Positions 18,848 through 27,596 of a DNA stretch of 64,000 bases are shown here, piece after piece; position 1 is the first letter of the stretch; each line of letters begins with the position of its first letter. The position numbers were made by a program, and so were the translations under genes. The stretch spans positions 1 to 64,000 of the forward strand of contig NZ_JACRSE010000004.1 in NCBI RefSeq assembly GCF_014281055.1, written 5' to 3'. Origin of the DNA: Fluviispira vulneris (GTDB taxonomy: Bacteria; Bdellovibrionota_B; Oligoflexia; Silvanigrellales; Silvanigrellaceae). The notes beneath the pieces are model-generated. The model saw only the letters and a program-made list of their open reading frames with translations, was not told the origin of the DNA and did no database searches.

Positions 18848-19945
18848 ATGACTTCCAACGATAATTATAATTTCATGGAAGATCTCAAGCAGCAATGGCT
18901 CTCTATGATAGACGCCATTGCTGATCCCCTTATTCTAATTGATAGCGATTACAATATAATAAGACAAAATAAAGCTTATTTTTACATGGTTGAAAATAAT
19001 AAGTTAGATAAAATTACAAAAATACCTGGCAATAAATGTTATAAAATATTTGCAAAAAGAAATTCACCATGTGATCATTGTCTCGTTAATAAAGTAAATG
19101 AAAATGAAAAAAATATTAAATGGACAACTGATTGTCTTATAGAAAATAAAGAATTTGAGATACTTGTCCATTATGTTCCAGCAAATGAAAAAAATAATAA
19201 TCTAAGATTTGTTGTTCATTATCGAGACATTTCTGACCAAAAAAACTTGCAAAAAACATTGGCTCATTCAGATAAGTTAGTTGCGATAGGCAAGCTTGCG
19301 GGTGGAGTTGCGCATGAAATAAATAGTCCACTTGCAGGAATTTTAGCATTTACACAAATAGTTTTATCAGAAATGGATGAAGAAAATCCGCACAAAGAGG
19401 ATTTAGAACAAATAGAAATTGCGGCGCGAAAGTGCAAGGAAATCGTTGAAAATTTATTAAATTTTGCTCGACTTGAAGCACATGTAGAAGTTAAAAACGA
19501 AATTCAATTGCTTGATGAAATACAAAAAACTGTTAAGTTAGCTAAAGGATTATTAACACAAAAGAATATAACAGTAGTCTGGGATATTTTAGACAACCAA
19601 GATGATACAATTTATGGCAATAATGGCCAGATAGGACAAATATTTTTAAATTTAATTTCAAATGCAATTCAAGCAATGAAAAATGGCGGTGTCATAGAAA
19701 TTGAAAAATCCACAGAAAATGATTTTGTCTGCATTAAAATAAAAGACACTGGTTGTGGAATCCATCCTGATATTATCAATAAAATATTCGATCCGTTTTT
19801 TACAACAAAAACTGTTGGTGAGGGAACAGGACTTGGTCTCTCAATAACTTATTCGTTAGTTAAACAGCATGGCGGAAGCATATCAGTAGAATCCGTTATA
19901 AACGAAGGAAGTGAATTTATCTTAAAATTTCCACTTAAAAAATAA
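18848..19945 (+). CDS. PAS-domain sensor histidine kinase
   Basis: 365 residues without membrane segments. A PAS domain (about 20-130) carries clustered cysteines (KCYKIF then CDHC), a pattern seen in PAS domains of related kinases that could bind metal or sense redox. The phosphoacceptor helix has KLAGGVAHEINSPLAG with His156. The ATPase domain has the N box (LISNAIQAMKNGG), the G1 box (KDTGCGIHPDI), the F box (DPFFTTK) and the G2 box (GEGTGLGLS). It resembles NtrB-type kinases. No response regulator adjoins it, so its partner is unknown. It follows lon closely and may be cotranscribed. Confidence 0.88.
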   Translation: MTSNDNYNFMEDLKQQWLSMIDAIADPLILIDSDYNIIRQNKAYFYMVENNKLDKITKIPGNKCYKIFAKRNSPCDHCLVNKVNENEKNIKWTTDCLIENKEFEILVHYVPANEKNNNLRFVVHYRDISDQKNLQKTLAHSDKLVAIGKLAGGVAHEINSPLAGILAFTQIVLSEMDEENPHKEDLEQIEIAARKCKEIVENLLNFARLEAHVEVKNEIQLLDEIQKTVKLAKGLLTQKNITVVWDILDNQDDTIYGNNGQIGQIFLNLISNAIQAMKNGGVIEIEKSTENDFVCIKIKDTGCGIHPDIINKIFDPFFTTKTVGEGTGLGLSITYSLVKQHGGSISVESVINEGSEFILKFPLKK

Positions 19946-19980
19946 AAAAGCCACCTCATATTGAAATAAGGTGGCTTTTT
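19945..19980. terminator. Bidirectional terminator between kinase and rpmG
   Basis: A 12-base-pair perfect stem (19945-19956 with 19969-19980) with a core GCCACCT/AGGTGGC, a 12-base loop, and A and T tracts on both sides. It serves the convergent kinase and rpmG genes. Confidence 0.85.
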
Positions 19981-19991
19981 ATGAAAGCAAA

Positions 19992-20159
19992 TTATTTGCT
20001 TTCTCTGTGAAGCGTATGTTTACCGCAATATTTACAGAATTTTTTGAGTTCTAGCTTCTTTGTAGAAGCTTTTTTATTTTTTGTAGTGGAATAAAGATTA
20101 TTGCCAGAACAAGAAATTTTTCCGTCACCGCTACAAATAAGCTTAATAATATCGCGCAT
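19992..20159 (-). CDS. rpmG: Ribosomal protein bL33
   Basis: A 55-residue gene. The translation begins [14 protein letters not shown] and has the family core YSTTKNKK followed by [20 protein letters not shown]. bL33 sits at the E site of the large ribosomal subunit. Of the usual zinc-ribbon cysteines, the C-terminal CxxC pair is kept, while the N-terminal pair is altered ([12 protein letters not shown], cysteines eight residues apart). This resembles a partly Zn-independent form. It shares a terminator with the convergent histidine kinase and is divergent from ispA. Confidence 0.88.
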   Translation of the reverse strand: MRDIIKLICSGDGKISCSGNNLYSTTKNKKASTKKLELKKFCKYCGKHTLHRESK

Positions 20160-20240
20160 TTAATTGACTCCTAGATTCTTTTTTTCATGTACGCGTTAAA
20201 AAAACGCAGTGGCGCAAACCCTACAAACAAAATCAACTTT

Positions 20241-20268
20241 TTGCAAGCAGTTTCTGTGAGTATATGAT
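20241..20268 (+). promoter_or_regulatory. Probable sigma-70 promoter of ispA
   Basis: TTGCAA (20241-20246) and TATGAT (20263-20268) are separated by 16 bases, about 50 bases before the ispA start. The hexamers are close to consensus. Confidence 0.55.
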
Positions 20269-20317
20269 AGAGAAAATTCTTTTAAGGGCAAGTGGCACTC
20301 ACATCTAGAGGTAAAAA

Positions 20318-21292
20318 ATGCTAAAAAATAGTGCTCATATAGAAAATCTTCTGAACGAATTCAATCACGTACTTGAAAACTACAATTTAAAATTGGAAAC
20401 AAATCCGGCATCTAGCGATATTTCCAATGAAATATCAAAAGCTTACATGTATCCTCTTCAAGCAGGCGGGAAACGCATACGTCCTCTTCTCGTCCTTCTT
20501 ACGGCAGGTGCATTTGGAGGCAAAGATGGGCTTAAAACAGCTTTTAAAGCTGCTCTCGCTGTGGAAAAAATCCATACCTACTCATTGGTGCATGACGATC
20601 TTCCTTGTATGGATAATGATGATTTAAGACGTGGGAAACCCACAACCCATAAGATCTATGGCGATGCAAAAGCCTTGCTCGTTGGCGATGCTTTACTCAC
20701 CCAAGCTTTTGCAGTTTTAGCAGAAACTCAATACTCTAATGTGCAAAATCAACATTATACCGCTTATTTGATTCAAGCATTGGCTAAAGGGGCAGGAGCA
20801 GAAGGTATGGTTTGGGGGCAGTGGCTCGATATCTCTTTAACTGGGAACAAAAAGGTAGTCTGGGAGCAAATGGAATTAGTTCATAGAAATAAAACGGGTA
20901 AAATGCTAGGCGCTTGCCTCGAACTCGGATTTATTTGTGGACTATCTGCGCAAAAATTAGAAATTAACCCTGCTCAATTTTTAGAGTTGCGTTCTCTTAT
21001 CCATGAAGCTGGCATAAGTATAGGACTCGCTTTCCAAATCATCGATGATATTCTTGATATGACCAAATCAAGTGCAGAACTTGGAAAAACAGCCGGAAAA
21101 GATGAAACTCAAGAGAAGATGACCGCTCCGCATTTACTTGGCATGGAAGAAGCTGTTTCACTTGCAGCAAGCCAAACCGAAAGTGCATTGAGCATGCTCG
21201 ATAAAGTATTTGAGAGTTTTTCAAATGAATTCTTAGAATATAAATCATTACTGATAGAGCAAATTAAAATGCTTTTACAGCGGTCACATTAA
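20318..21292 (+). CDS. ispA: Polyprenyl (farnesyl/geranylgeranyl) diphosphate synthase
   Basis: A 324-residue trans-isoprenyl synthase that joins isopentenyl diphosphate units. The first aspartate-rich motif is DDLPCMDNDD followed by LRRGKPTTH, and the second is QIIDDILDMT. The N-terminal GGKRIRPLLVLL motif binds isopentenyl diphosphate. The two-residue insert between the first Asp pairs (DDLPCMD) is typical of type II farnesyl synthases. The product probably feeds quinone and undecaprenyl lipid synthesis. Length is somewhat above the E. coli enzyme (299). GAGGT precedes the ATG. It is monocistronic, and its promoter was recognised. Confidence 0.9.
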   Translation: MLKNSAHIENLLNEFNHVLENYNLKLETNPASSDISNEISKAYMYPLQAGGKRIRPLLVLLTAGAFGGKDGLKTAFKAALAVEKIHTYSLVHDDLPCMDNDDLRRGKPTTHKIYGDAKALLVGDALLTQAFAVLAETQYSNVQNQHYTAYLIQALAKGAGAEGMVWGQWLDISLTGNKKVVWEQMELVHRNKTGKMLGACLELGFICGLSAQKLEINPAQFLELRSLIHEAGISIGLAFQIIDDILDMTKSSAELGKTAGKDETQEKMTAPHLLGMEEAVSLAASQTESALSMLDKVFESFSNEFLEYKSLLIEQIKMLLQRSH

Positions 21293-21401
21293 AAACTGTT
21301 AAAATTTCTTATATATAATGCAAATAATTCATCCTCTATTGTTAAAATATAATTTATAATAAATTAATTTTTATGTTTTATTAAAAAGAGGAAAAACAAA
21401 A

Positions 21402-22382
21402 ATGCAAAAGAAAAATTCTTTTTATTATCTCTTCTCAATCTGTATCTTCGCATTTTGTATTTACTCATGCACTTCTGCACCACCCAAAGCTGTTTCAGAA
21501 GATGATTCACAAAATGGAACTGACGAAAAAACAGCTGATGGCAGTCCTGCAAATGGTGCACAAAAAAAAGCTCCGGCACTTCCTGATTTTGGCCAATTCG
21601 CTAAAATTGAAACAATCGATAATCTAGAGAATATCAATAAAGACCAAGAAAAAAGGCTGATAAAACTTGAGAAAGATAATAAAACACTGATGTTTCAAAT
21701 CAACGATCTCATTCAAGACAATAGAATATCAAAAAAAGTTATAACTCAACTACGGAACGATGTTTTTAGTTTAAGTGAAATAATCTCAACAAATAAAAGG
21801 GAAATAGAAATAATTAAAAGAGGTTTACGCTCTGGTATTTTCGAAGACCTCAATGTTTCAAGCAAATCACCCTCAAGTTCCACCGGGCAATCCATGTTTC
21901 CTGATATTCTAGAAAGCCGCTATGGGCTTGAAGAAAGACCCAACTCAATCTCAAAAGACGGTGGAAAAATGGAGGTGACACAGCCTTCTTCAAACCCAAT
22001 GAGTGCAGCACAATTATTAGCAAATGCAGAAATTAAGATTCAACAAGCTCAATTTGGAGAAGCAATTGTCACTCTTGAAGAAATGAAAAAAAACTTTCCA
22101 AATTATGATGACTCTGGGAAATCCAATATTTTAGCTGCTGAAGCATGGTTGAGAATGAGCGAGTACAACAATGTTTTAAATGAATTAAAGACATTTTATT
22201 TAAAATATCCAGCCAGTCATGAACTCTCACATGCTAAACTGCTAGAAGGACAAACATATGAAAAAATGGACCGAAAAAATAAGGCTTCCGATCTATATCA
22301 AGAGGTCATTGCCCTTGCACCACAAAGCAATGATGCACAAAATGCCAGAGAAGGCATGCTGAGAATGCGTGATTCAAAATGA
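21402..22382 (+). CDS. YbgF/CpoB-like lipoprotein with coiled coil and TPR repeats
   Basis: 326 residues. A lipoprotein signal peptide ends at the lipobox IYSC (Cys about residue 24). A low-complexity Ser/Asp/Lys linker leads to a coiled coil (about 75-150), then a linker, then a C-terminal TPR domain (about 205-320) with NAEIKIQQAQFGEAIVTLEEM and a LLEGQTYEKMDRKNKASDLY repeat. This order is that of YbgF/CpoB, which links peptidoglycan synthesis to Tol-Pal, except that CpoB is normally not lipidated. No tol or pal genes adjoin it, so the name is only structural. AGAGGA lies before the ATG. Confidence 0.7.
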   Translation: MQKKNSFYYLFSICIFAFCIYSCTSAPPKAVSEDDSQNGTDEKTADGSPANGAQKKAPALPDFGQFAKIETIDNLENINKDQEKRLIKLEKDNKTLMFQINDLIQDNRISKKVITQLRNDVFSLSEIISTNKREIEIIKRGLRSGIFEDLNVSSKSPSSSTGQSMFPDILESRYGLEERPNSISKDGGKMEVTQPSSNPMSAAQLLANAEIKIQQAQFGEAIVTLEEMKKNFPNYDDSGKSNILAAEAWLRMSEYNNVLNELKTFYLKYPASHELSHAKLLEGQTYEKMDRKNKASDLYQEVIALAPQSNDAQNAREGMLRMRDSK

Positions 22383-22559
22383 AATGCAATATTATTAATG
22401 AATTAACTTGATAGTAAATGAATATTTACTCACTATCTCAAAATGGATATTAAGATCTCCAAAGACTAGTACACTCATTAAGTATATATAATTATTAATT
22501 TTTGTATAATATTTCCTCTTCATTTTAAATTGTAAGTCTAAAAAGAATTGAGTTTTTTC
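22383..22559. other. AT-rich intergenic region
   Basis: No gene is seen. A 7-base-pair hairpin (22413-22419 with 22424-22430) sits about 30 bases after the lipoprotein gene, but it has no T tract and may be chance in AT-rich DNA. Confidence 0.4.
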
Positions 22560-22588
22560 TTGCACTTTAGCTAAGATCATGTTATGTC
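22560..22588 (+). promoter_or_regulatory. Promoter of the candidate small RNA
   Basis: TTGCAC (22560-22565) and TATGTC (22583-22588) are separated by 17 bases. Transcription would start near 22594-22597, and no ORF follows. Confidence 0.5.
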
Positions 22589-22594
22589 TTCGGC

Positions 22595-22785
22595 ATGGAA
22601 ACCTACAAGGTAACCCAAGAGTATTGTCGTTCGGACAGTATTTTTGTCCTTCCTTAAAAGAGAATAATAACCTTCCTTTTGAACTCTTGCCTTAGCATTG
22701 TCCTTTCTCATTTTCCTATCACTTTCTCTCCACCGAGAGACGACGAAGCCGCCGGTTTCCGAACAAAACGGCGGCTTATTTTTTT
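22595..22785 (+). ncRNA. Candidate structured small RNA with Rho-independent terminator
   Basis: About 190 nt between a promoter-like pair and a strong terminator, with no supportable ORF. A first hairpin (22622-22628 with 22634-22640, extendable through G-U pairs) exposes the loop GTTCG. A second (22725-22730 with 22735-22740) has a CACC loop. The terminator stem is 22746-22754 with 22769-22777, followed by a T tract. The terminator loop contains CCGAAC (22759-22764), complementary to GTTCGG of the first hairpin (22629-22634), and GGTTTCC (22754-22760), complementary to GGAAACC near the 5' end (22597-22603). Length is similar to 6S RNA, but I could not confirm that fold. Confidence 0.55.
22746..22785 (+). 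terminator. Rho-independent terminator of the candidate small RNA
   Basis: A perfect 9-base-pair GC-rich stem (22746-22754 with 22769-22777), a 14-base loop, then TTA and a run of eight T. It is one of the most GC-rich structures in the window. Confidence 0.85.
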
Positions 22786-22799
22786 TCTATTTATAAAAA

Positions 22800-23093
22800 C
22801 TACACAGTTTTTGTCACACCTGTTTTTTCAAACACTTCTTCTTTTGCAAATTTTCTGAGTTTAATTAAATTTTGATCTATTTTTTCTACGTTTCTCGAAA
22901 TAGTAGCGATCATATCATTAAAGTTTTCATGATCGAATTTGGGATCGGCATATTTTTTTTCTTTCACGTCATCGCTTAATTCTTCTAAAAAACCTTTCGT
23001 AACAAAAAGAGCATTGTTAATATCATGAATAATTTCTCTTAAACGCAAACTAACCATGTTAACAATTGCTTCTGGTGTTTGCATTTCAGACAT
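22800..23093 (-). CDS. Orphan histidine-phosphoacceptor (DHp-like) protein
   Basis: 97 residues and mostly helical. Residues about 16-40 read LRLREIIHDINNALFVTKGF, which matches the H box of NtrB-like and hybrid kinases (AHDxNNxL) with His23 in the phosphoacceptor place. A second helix (about 55-85) would complete a two-helix hairpin. No ATPase domain follows; the gene ends after KTGVTKTV. It could be a stand-alone phosphotransfer protein or a dimerising antagonist of a kinase. AAGGAG lies ten bases before the start. It lies just upstream of nothing and follows leucyl aminopeptidase and transglycosylase genes on the same strand with a 43-base gap. Confidence 0.6.
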   Translation of the reverse strand: MSEMQTPEAIVNMVSLRLREIIHDINNALFVTKGFLEELSDDVKEKKYADPKFDHENFNDMIATISRNVEKIDQNLIKLRKFAKEEVFEKTGVTKTV

Positions 23094-23136
23094 AAATCTT
23101 TTGCTCCTTATTAAAAAAGAACTTAATTAATTTATA

Positions 23137-24699
23137 TTAAGAGAGTTTTTGACTTTTTGAAATGTAATGTTCAATCGCTTTTGTCACTAGCCTGACACAT
23201 TTACCTGTCGGACCACTTTCGGACCAAAGCCCTATAGAACGATCCGACCACATAAAGGTATCTATGTGGTTCCATTTATCTATTGTTACAAATTTTTTGA
23301 GAAAAAGAGCTGCCGTAATAGATCCTGCATAGCTCGAAACACTTCCATTCATAAAATCGGCAACAGAGGAATCGAAGTAAGAACCATAGTCTTCAGGCAG
23401 AGGCATTGACCAAACCCAATCTCCAGTTTCGACTGCTGCATTTTGCAACACTTCAGTGGTTTCAGTATGATTGCCAAAAAGTGAATCAACTGCAGTCCCC
23501 AAAGAAATCCGTGCAGCACCCGTGAGTGTTGCTAAATCAATAAGCCAATGAGGCTTTTCTTCGCAAGCAAGCGAGATTGCATCGGCTAAAACAAGTCGTC
23601 CCTCAGCATCGGTATTATCAATTTCGACTAACAAACCATTTCTTGCTTTATAAATATCCCCAGGACGCATTGCTTCACTTGAGATCATATTTTCTGCCAA
23701 AGGCAACCAACAGGTTAAATGCAATGGCAAATTCATACGAGAACAGGCCACAAAAATTCCCAAAGCAGCTGCCGCTCCTCCCATATCTTTTTTCATGTTT
23801 CGCATATTTGCCGAAGGTTTTATGTCATAACCACCCGAGTCAAACGTTATTCCTTTGCCAACCAAAGCTATGTGAGGAATATTTTGCGACAACTTTTTGG
23901 GAGAGTATGTTAATTTAATCAGTCTAGGTTTAACCACACTGCCTTTTCCAACAGCACATATTAGCCCGCAGCCTTCTTTTTCAAGTTTTGCGTAATCCCA
24001 ATTTTCTATCTGAATATGATTAGGATCTCTTAATTTTTCACATTCATTCTTGACTAATATTCTAAGAATAACCTCGAAAGTTTCTGGATTTAATAAATTG
24101 GGGGGCATATTGATAAAAGTTCTGGTATAAGTCATGGCATCGGATAGTGCAATTGCCCTTTGATAACATTCATGTGAAAATATTTTTTCAGATAGAATAA
24201 TCTTCTTTTGCTGCTCACTTTTCTCGTTAACTTTTTTAATTTTATTAGAAATAGATTTTTGTAGTAGGCCAACTATGAATTCAGAATTATTTTCTGCAAT
24301 AAGATTTTTAATATCATCTGATAAAGAAACTAAAAATGCATAAGAATTTTGCTTCTGTATGATATATGCAGAGATTTGTGTGGATAATATACTACCAATA
24401 TAACTTGCTATATGGGCTCTACCTGGTTTCTCATGGGATAATTTTTTCGGCTCATTTTTTGGGACAACAAAAAAAAACTCTTTGCCATTCGAGTCGTAGG
24501 GATAAAGAGTTTTTAATTTAAACTCGCCAAAAATCTTGCGCGCAAACAAATATAAAGATGAATTGCGATAAAATTCATCTTCACTTAAAATATTGACTAA
24601 TATACCATCTGTCCCTTTGGCAAAACTATTATATTCTGCATCAGATAATAATTCGACATTTAATGAAGAGGATAACAAATAATCCGAAAAAAAATTCAT
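23137..24699 (-). CDS. pepA: Leucyl aminopeptidase (M17 family)
   Basis: A 520-residue two-zinc aminopeptidase that trims N-terminal residues from peptides. The catalytic domain has the metal-binding lysine and aspartate in VGKGITFDSGGYDIKPSANM, KKDMGGAAA, and the signature NTDAEGRLVLADAI. Later come LIDLATLTGAARISLG and an Asn/Ser-rich YAGSITAALFL. The N-terminal 180 residues are divergent, as usual. The start lies in a 4-base overlap (24696-24699) with the end of the upstream transglycosylase gene, so translation is coupled. Confidence 0.92.
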   Translation of the reverse strand: MNFFSDYLLSSSLNVELLSDAEYNSFAKGTDGILVNILSEDEFYRNSSLYLFARKIFGEFKLKTLYPYDSNGKEFFFVVPKNEPKKLSHEKPGRAHIASYIGSILSTQISAYIIQKQNSYAFLVSLSDDIKNLIAENNSEFIVGLLQKSISNKIKKVNEKSEQQKKIILSEKIFSHECYQRAIALSDAMTYTRTFINMPPNLLNPETFEVILRILVKNECEKLRDPNHIQIENWDYAKLEKEGCGLICAVGKGSVVKPRLIKLTYSPKKLSQNIPHIALVGKGITFDSGGYDIKPSANMRNMKKDMGGAAAALGIFVACSRMNLPLHLTCWLPLAENMISSEAMRPGDIYKARNGLLVEIDNTDAEGRLVLADAISLACEEKPHWLIDLATLTGAARISLGTAVDSLFGNHTETTEVLQNAAVETGDWVWSMPLPEDYGSYFDSSVADFMNGSVSSYAGSITAALFLKKFVTIDKWNHIDTFMWSDRSIGLWSESGPTGKCVRLVTKAIEHYISKSQKLS

Positions 24700-26015
24700 T
24701 TTAATTTTCCACCTTGTGAACTGAGAAGCGTACGTTTAAGCACTGTTCTGGATTCTCCTTTTTTTGCTAAGACAATATATCTTTGCATAGCTACCTTACG
24801 AGCAGCAAGGAACTGAGCATAAAAATTGGTGGATGCAAATTTAAATGAAGGAGAGTCATAATGATCAATTATTTTACATAAATCTCGCGACCCCGTTTCA
24901 GAAATCGCGCGCAACATTCCATTAACTCCATGATTATAAGCAGTTAAAGTCAATGGCCAGCTTTGTATTTTTTCATAATCTGATTTTAATATTTTCATAG
25001 CAGCACGAGTCGAGATTTTTGGATCCGTCCTTTTACTTACAAATGCTTCACCTTCTATGTGTCGCATTGTGCCTGGCATAATTTGCCAAAGACCTTCTGC
25101 ACCCACTTTAGAACCAGCTCTTGTATTATAGCTACTCTCTACGTGAGGTAAATAAGCTAAATCTAACGGTAGAGCACTTTTCTTAATTTCAGGAAAAATA
25201 ACAGGCATATGTATTAAACTACGCTGAATTCCTTCTTCAAATTGAGATTTCAGGCCTGATTGAATACGAATATTGTCTTGCGCTATTATCAGATTTTTCT
25301 GCGTTAACTCGCCTTTACGAAAGAGTTTTGCAATATTTCTTTCGGCAATTGTCCATTTCTTTGGAGTTTTCAATTTTTTAGAAAGACTATCCAATAAGTT
25401 AACATATTTTTCCCTCTCATTTTTCACAAACTGTGTTCTCAATGCTGCATTTTGTGGAATTTTTATTTTTGCATATACACGATTTAGTTTATCTTTATCG
25501 TGGATAAATGCTTCATTTGTATCAATTTCTATATAAACTCTTTTCCAAAAATTAACATTATCGACGATGCACGGGAGCATTGGAAAATTTTCGTTGTTTA
25601 CGGGTGCTTTTTTTATTGACGCTATATCTTTTTCTTTTTTTTTATCTTGTATTGACCCAACTTTAATATTCCTTTGTGCCCGATTTACTTTTAATGAGGG
25701 AGGTGGTGGAGGAATATCAAAAAGATCTACATTTTTAACTTCTTTATTTTCAGCAATAACTGTATTTTTAATTCTCTTATTTTGTTCTTGTGTAATACTT
25801 GCTTTTTTATTATCAACAGAATTATTTTTTAATTCTGCATCTAAATTTTGATTGACAAGTGGATTGTAATAAAGCACTGGATACTTGCCTTCTTCAGGTG
25901 GCAAATCGATTTTGAGATCCAATGCAAAAGTTTTTGCAAACAGAGCAACCTGCGAAATTATTACAATCGTAGAGAAAACTGACTTTCGGTTCATTTGCAA
26001 ATTTTTTAGAAACAT
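24696..26015 (-). CDS. Lytic transglycosylase (SLT domain)
   Basis: 439 residues with a signal peptide (about 1-32). A Lys/Asn/Pro-rich linker (about 60-130, including PPPPPS) separates it from a C-terminal SLT domain. This domain has LAYLPHVESSYNTRAGSKVG with the catalytic glutamate, then AEGLWQIMPGTMR and a TAYNHGVNGM motif, as in MltD/Slt70-type enzymes that cleave peptidoglycan with anhydromuramic acid formation. It carries no LysM repeats, unlike MltD. GAGG lies eight bases before the ATG. An alternative start exists at residue 8 (MNRKS). Confidence 0.85.
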   Translation of the reverse strand: MFLKNLQMNRKSVFSTIVIISQVALFAKTFALDLKIDLPPEEGKYPVLYYNPLVNQNLDAELKNNSVDNKKASITQEQNKRIKNTVIAENKEVKNVDLFDIPPPPPSLKVNRAQRNIKVGSIQDKKKEKDIASIKKAPVNNENFPMLPCIVDNVNFWKRVYIEIDTNEAFIHDKDKLNRVYAKIKIPQNAALRTQFVKNEREKYVNLLDSLSKKLKTPKKWTIAERNIAKLFRKGELTQKNLIIAQDNIRIQSGLKSQFEEGIQRSLIHMPVIFPEIKKSALPLDLAYLPHVESSYNTRAGSKVGAEGLWQIMPGTMRHIEGEAFVSKRTDPKISTRAAMKILKSDYEKIQSWPLTLTAYNHGVNGMLRAISETGSRDLCKIIDHYDSPSFKFASTNFYAQFLAARKVAMQRYIVLAKKGESRTVLKRTLLSSQGGKLK

Positions 26016-26080
26016 ATTAAATCCTCGGAAAGAAGCAGATTTCTGCTTCTAGCTTAAAACAACAACATGAAAGGCATAGT

Positions 26081-26836
26081 ATGTTTCGCATATTTAAGTG
26101 GTTTTTACCAGTCTTTTTTAGCGTGCTATTGCTTTTCATACTTGAGCTGATCCTACATAAAGCTAAAGTACCAAATTATATTATCCCACTTCCATCTCAA
26201 GTTTTCGATGTCTTGCTGACTGACTGGGAAACAATTTTACAGAATACATCCACAACTTTAAAAGAATGGATGATAGGTGTCGCTCTCGCTATTTTGCTAG
26301 GTCTGCTCCTTTCGATTTGTTCCTTTAGATCAAAAATATTTCATTCATTTATTTCACCTATTTTAATTATTTCTCAAAGTGTCCCTTATCTTGTTTTCAC
26401 ACCGATACTCATGATCTGGTTCGGTTTAGGAATAGCACCAAAAGTAATTTTAGTTGTATTGACTTGTTCATTTCCAATTTCACTTGTTTTACAACATGAT
26501 CTTTTAGAAGCTAAAAAAGAATATCATCTTGTTGTTGAAATGCTTTATATAAAACCAATAAAGGCATTTTTTCATATTTATCTACCCTATTCCCTACCTG
26601 GTTTTTTTAATGCTTTAAAAATCAGCGTAAGTTATTCATTTGGCTCAGCAGCTTTAGCTGAACTTATGGGAAGCGAAAATGGTCTTGGTGTTTATTTGTT
26701 ACGATCTCAATCAACATATAGAACTGATAAAATGCTTGCAGCCGTTTTCGTAATTGTTGTTATAAGCATTGCTAGCACATCTTTGGTGTCACTCATACAA
26801 AAGAAAGTAATCTTTTGGAAAACAGCAAAGCATTGA
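26081..26836 (+). CDS. ABC transporter permease (SsuC/TauC-like)
   Basis: A 251-residue inner-membrane protein of the binding-protein-dependent transport family. About six membrane segments are visible (first at 8-28). The ATPase-contact EAA loop reads approximately EAKKEYHLVVEML through to the LPYSLPGFFNALKIS segment. It pairs with the ATPase gene 20 bases downstream. The nitrate/sulfonate/taurine group is closest by eye, but substrate cannot be assigned because no substrate-binding protein adjoins the pair. Confidence 0.8.
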   Translation: MFRIFKWFLPVFFSVLLLFILELILHKAKVPNYIIPLPSQVFDVLLTDWETILQNTSTTLKEWMIGVALAILLGLLLSICSFRSKIFHSFISPILIISQSVPYLVFTPILMIWFGLGIAPKVILVVLTCSFPISLVLQHDLLEAKKEYHLVVEMLYIKPIKAFFHIYLPYSLPGFFNALKISVSYSFGSAALAELMGSENGLGVYLLRSQSTYRTDKMLAAVFVIVVISIASTSLVSLIQKKVIFWKTAKH

Positions 26837-26856
26837 ATAAATAGGTAATTTAAATT

Positions 26857-27594
26857 ATGATTCAGATTAATATAGATAAATACTCCTATAAAAATAAAAT
26901 ACCTGTTATTAAAAATATAAATATTTCATTGTTAGAAGGACAAATTACAACTGTAATTGGTGCTTCAGGCTGTGGAAAATCAACATTCCTGCGTGTGCTT
27001 ATGGGGATGGAAACTGGCGCAATTGGCCATATTTTACATAATAATAATTTATTTAATTTTAAAGAATGGAATTCTAAACAAACATTATTTTCAATGGTCC
27101 CTCAAACACCATTACTTTTTCCCTGGAAAAATATTCTTGAAAATATAAAATTAGCAATTACAAAAAAAAAGGAAATTACAGAAAATAAAAGTAAAGATGA
27201 AATTGCTATAAATGCTTTAAAAATTGTACAAATGCATGAACATGCTTTAAAATATCCTGATGAAATTTCTCTTGGTATGGCACAACGTGTTGCCTTTGCA
27301 AGAGCACTTGTCCTTGATACAAAAGCTATATTATTAGATGAACCATTTGCTTCTTTAGATGCGCACACGAGACGTCTTTTACAAGATTGGTTACGGGTAA
27401 AAATAAAAGAAACAGGAAAATATGCCATTCTCGTCACTCATGATGTGCGCGAAGCTCTTTTACTGTCAAATGAAATTAATGTTCTACAAGGAACACCTGC
27501 TGAAGTTTACAGAAAATTTAACTATGATGAAATAATATCGAATGATAAAAATTTAGAAGAAGATATTTTATTAATTTTAGGAAAAAACATTTAA
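26857..27594 (+). CDS. ABC transporter ATP-binding protein
   Basis: 245 residues. Walker A is GASGCGKST, the Q loop is SMVPQTPLLFPW, Walker B is AILLDEPFASLD and the switch histidine is in LVTHDVREAL. The signature motif is altered: SLGMAQRV instead of LSGGQQR. The MetN/SsuB style VPQTPLLFPWKNILENI fits importers for sulfonates or related solutes. Starts 20 bases after the permease gene, and the pair forms an importer lacking its binding protein here. Confidence 0.85.
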   Translation: MIQINIDKYSYKNKIPVIKNINISLLEGQITTVIGASGCGKSTFLRVLMGMETGAIGHILHNNNLFNFKEWNSKQTLFSMVPQTPLLFPWKNILENIKLAITKKKEITENKSKDEIAINALKIVQMHEHALKYPDEISLGMAQRVAFARALVLDTKAILLDEPFASLDAHTRRLLQDWLRVKIKETGKYAILVTHDVREALLLSNEINVLQGTPAEVYRKFNYDEIISNDKNLEEDILLILGKNI

Positions 27595-27596
27595 AC

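Noticed and set aside
22413..22430. AT-only hairpin after the lipoprotein gene
   Set aside because: Short, AT-only and no T run follows. Not convincing as a terminator.
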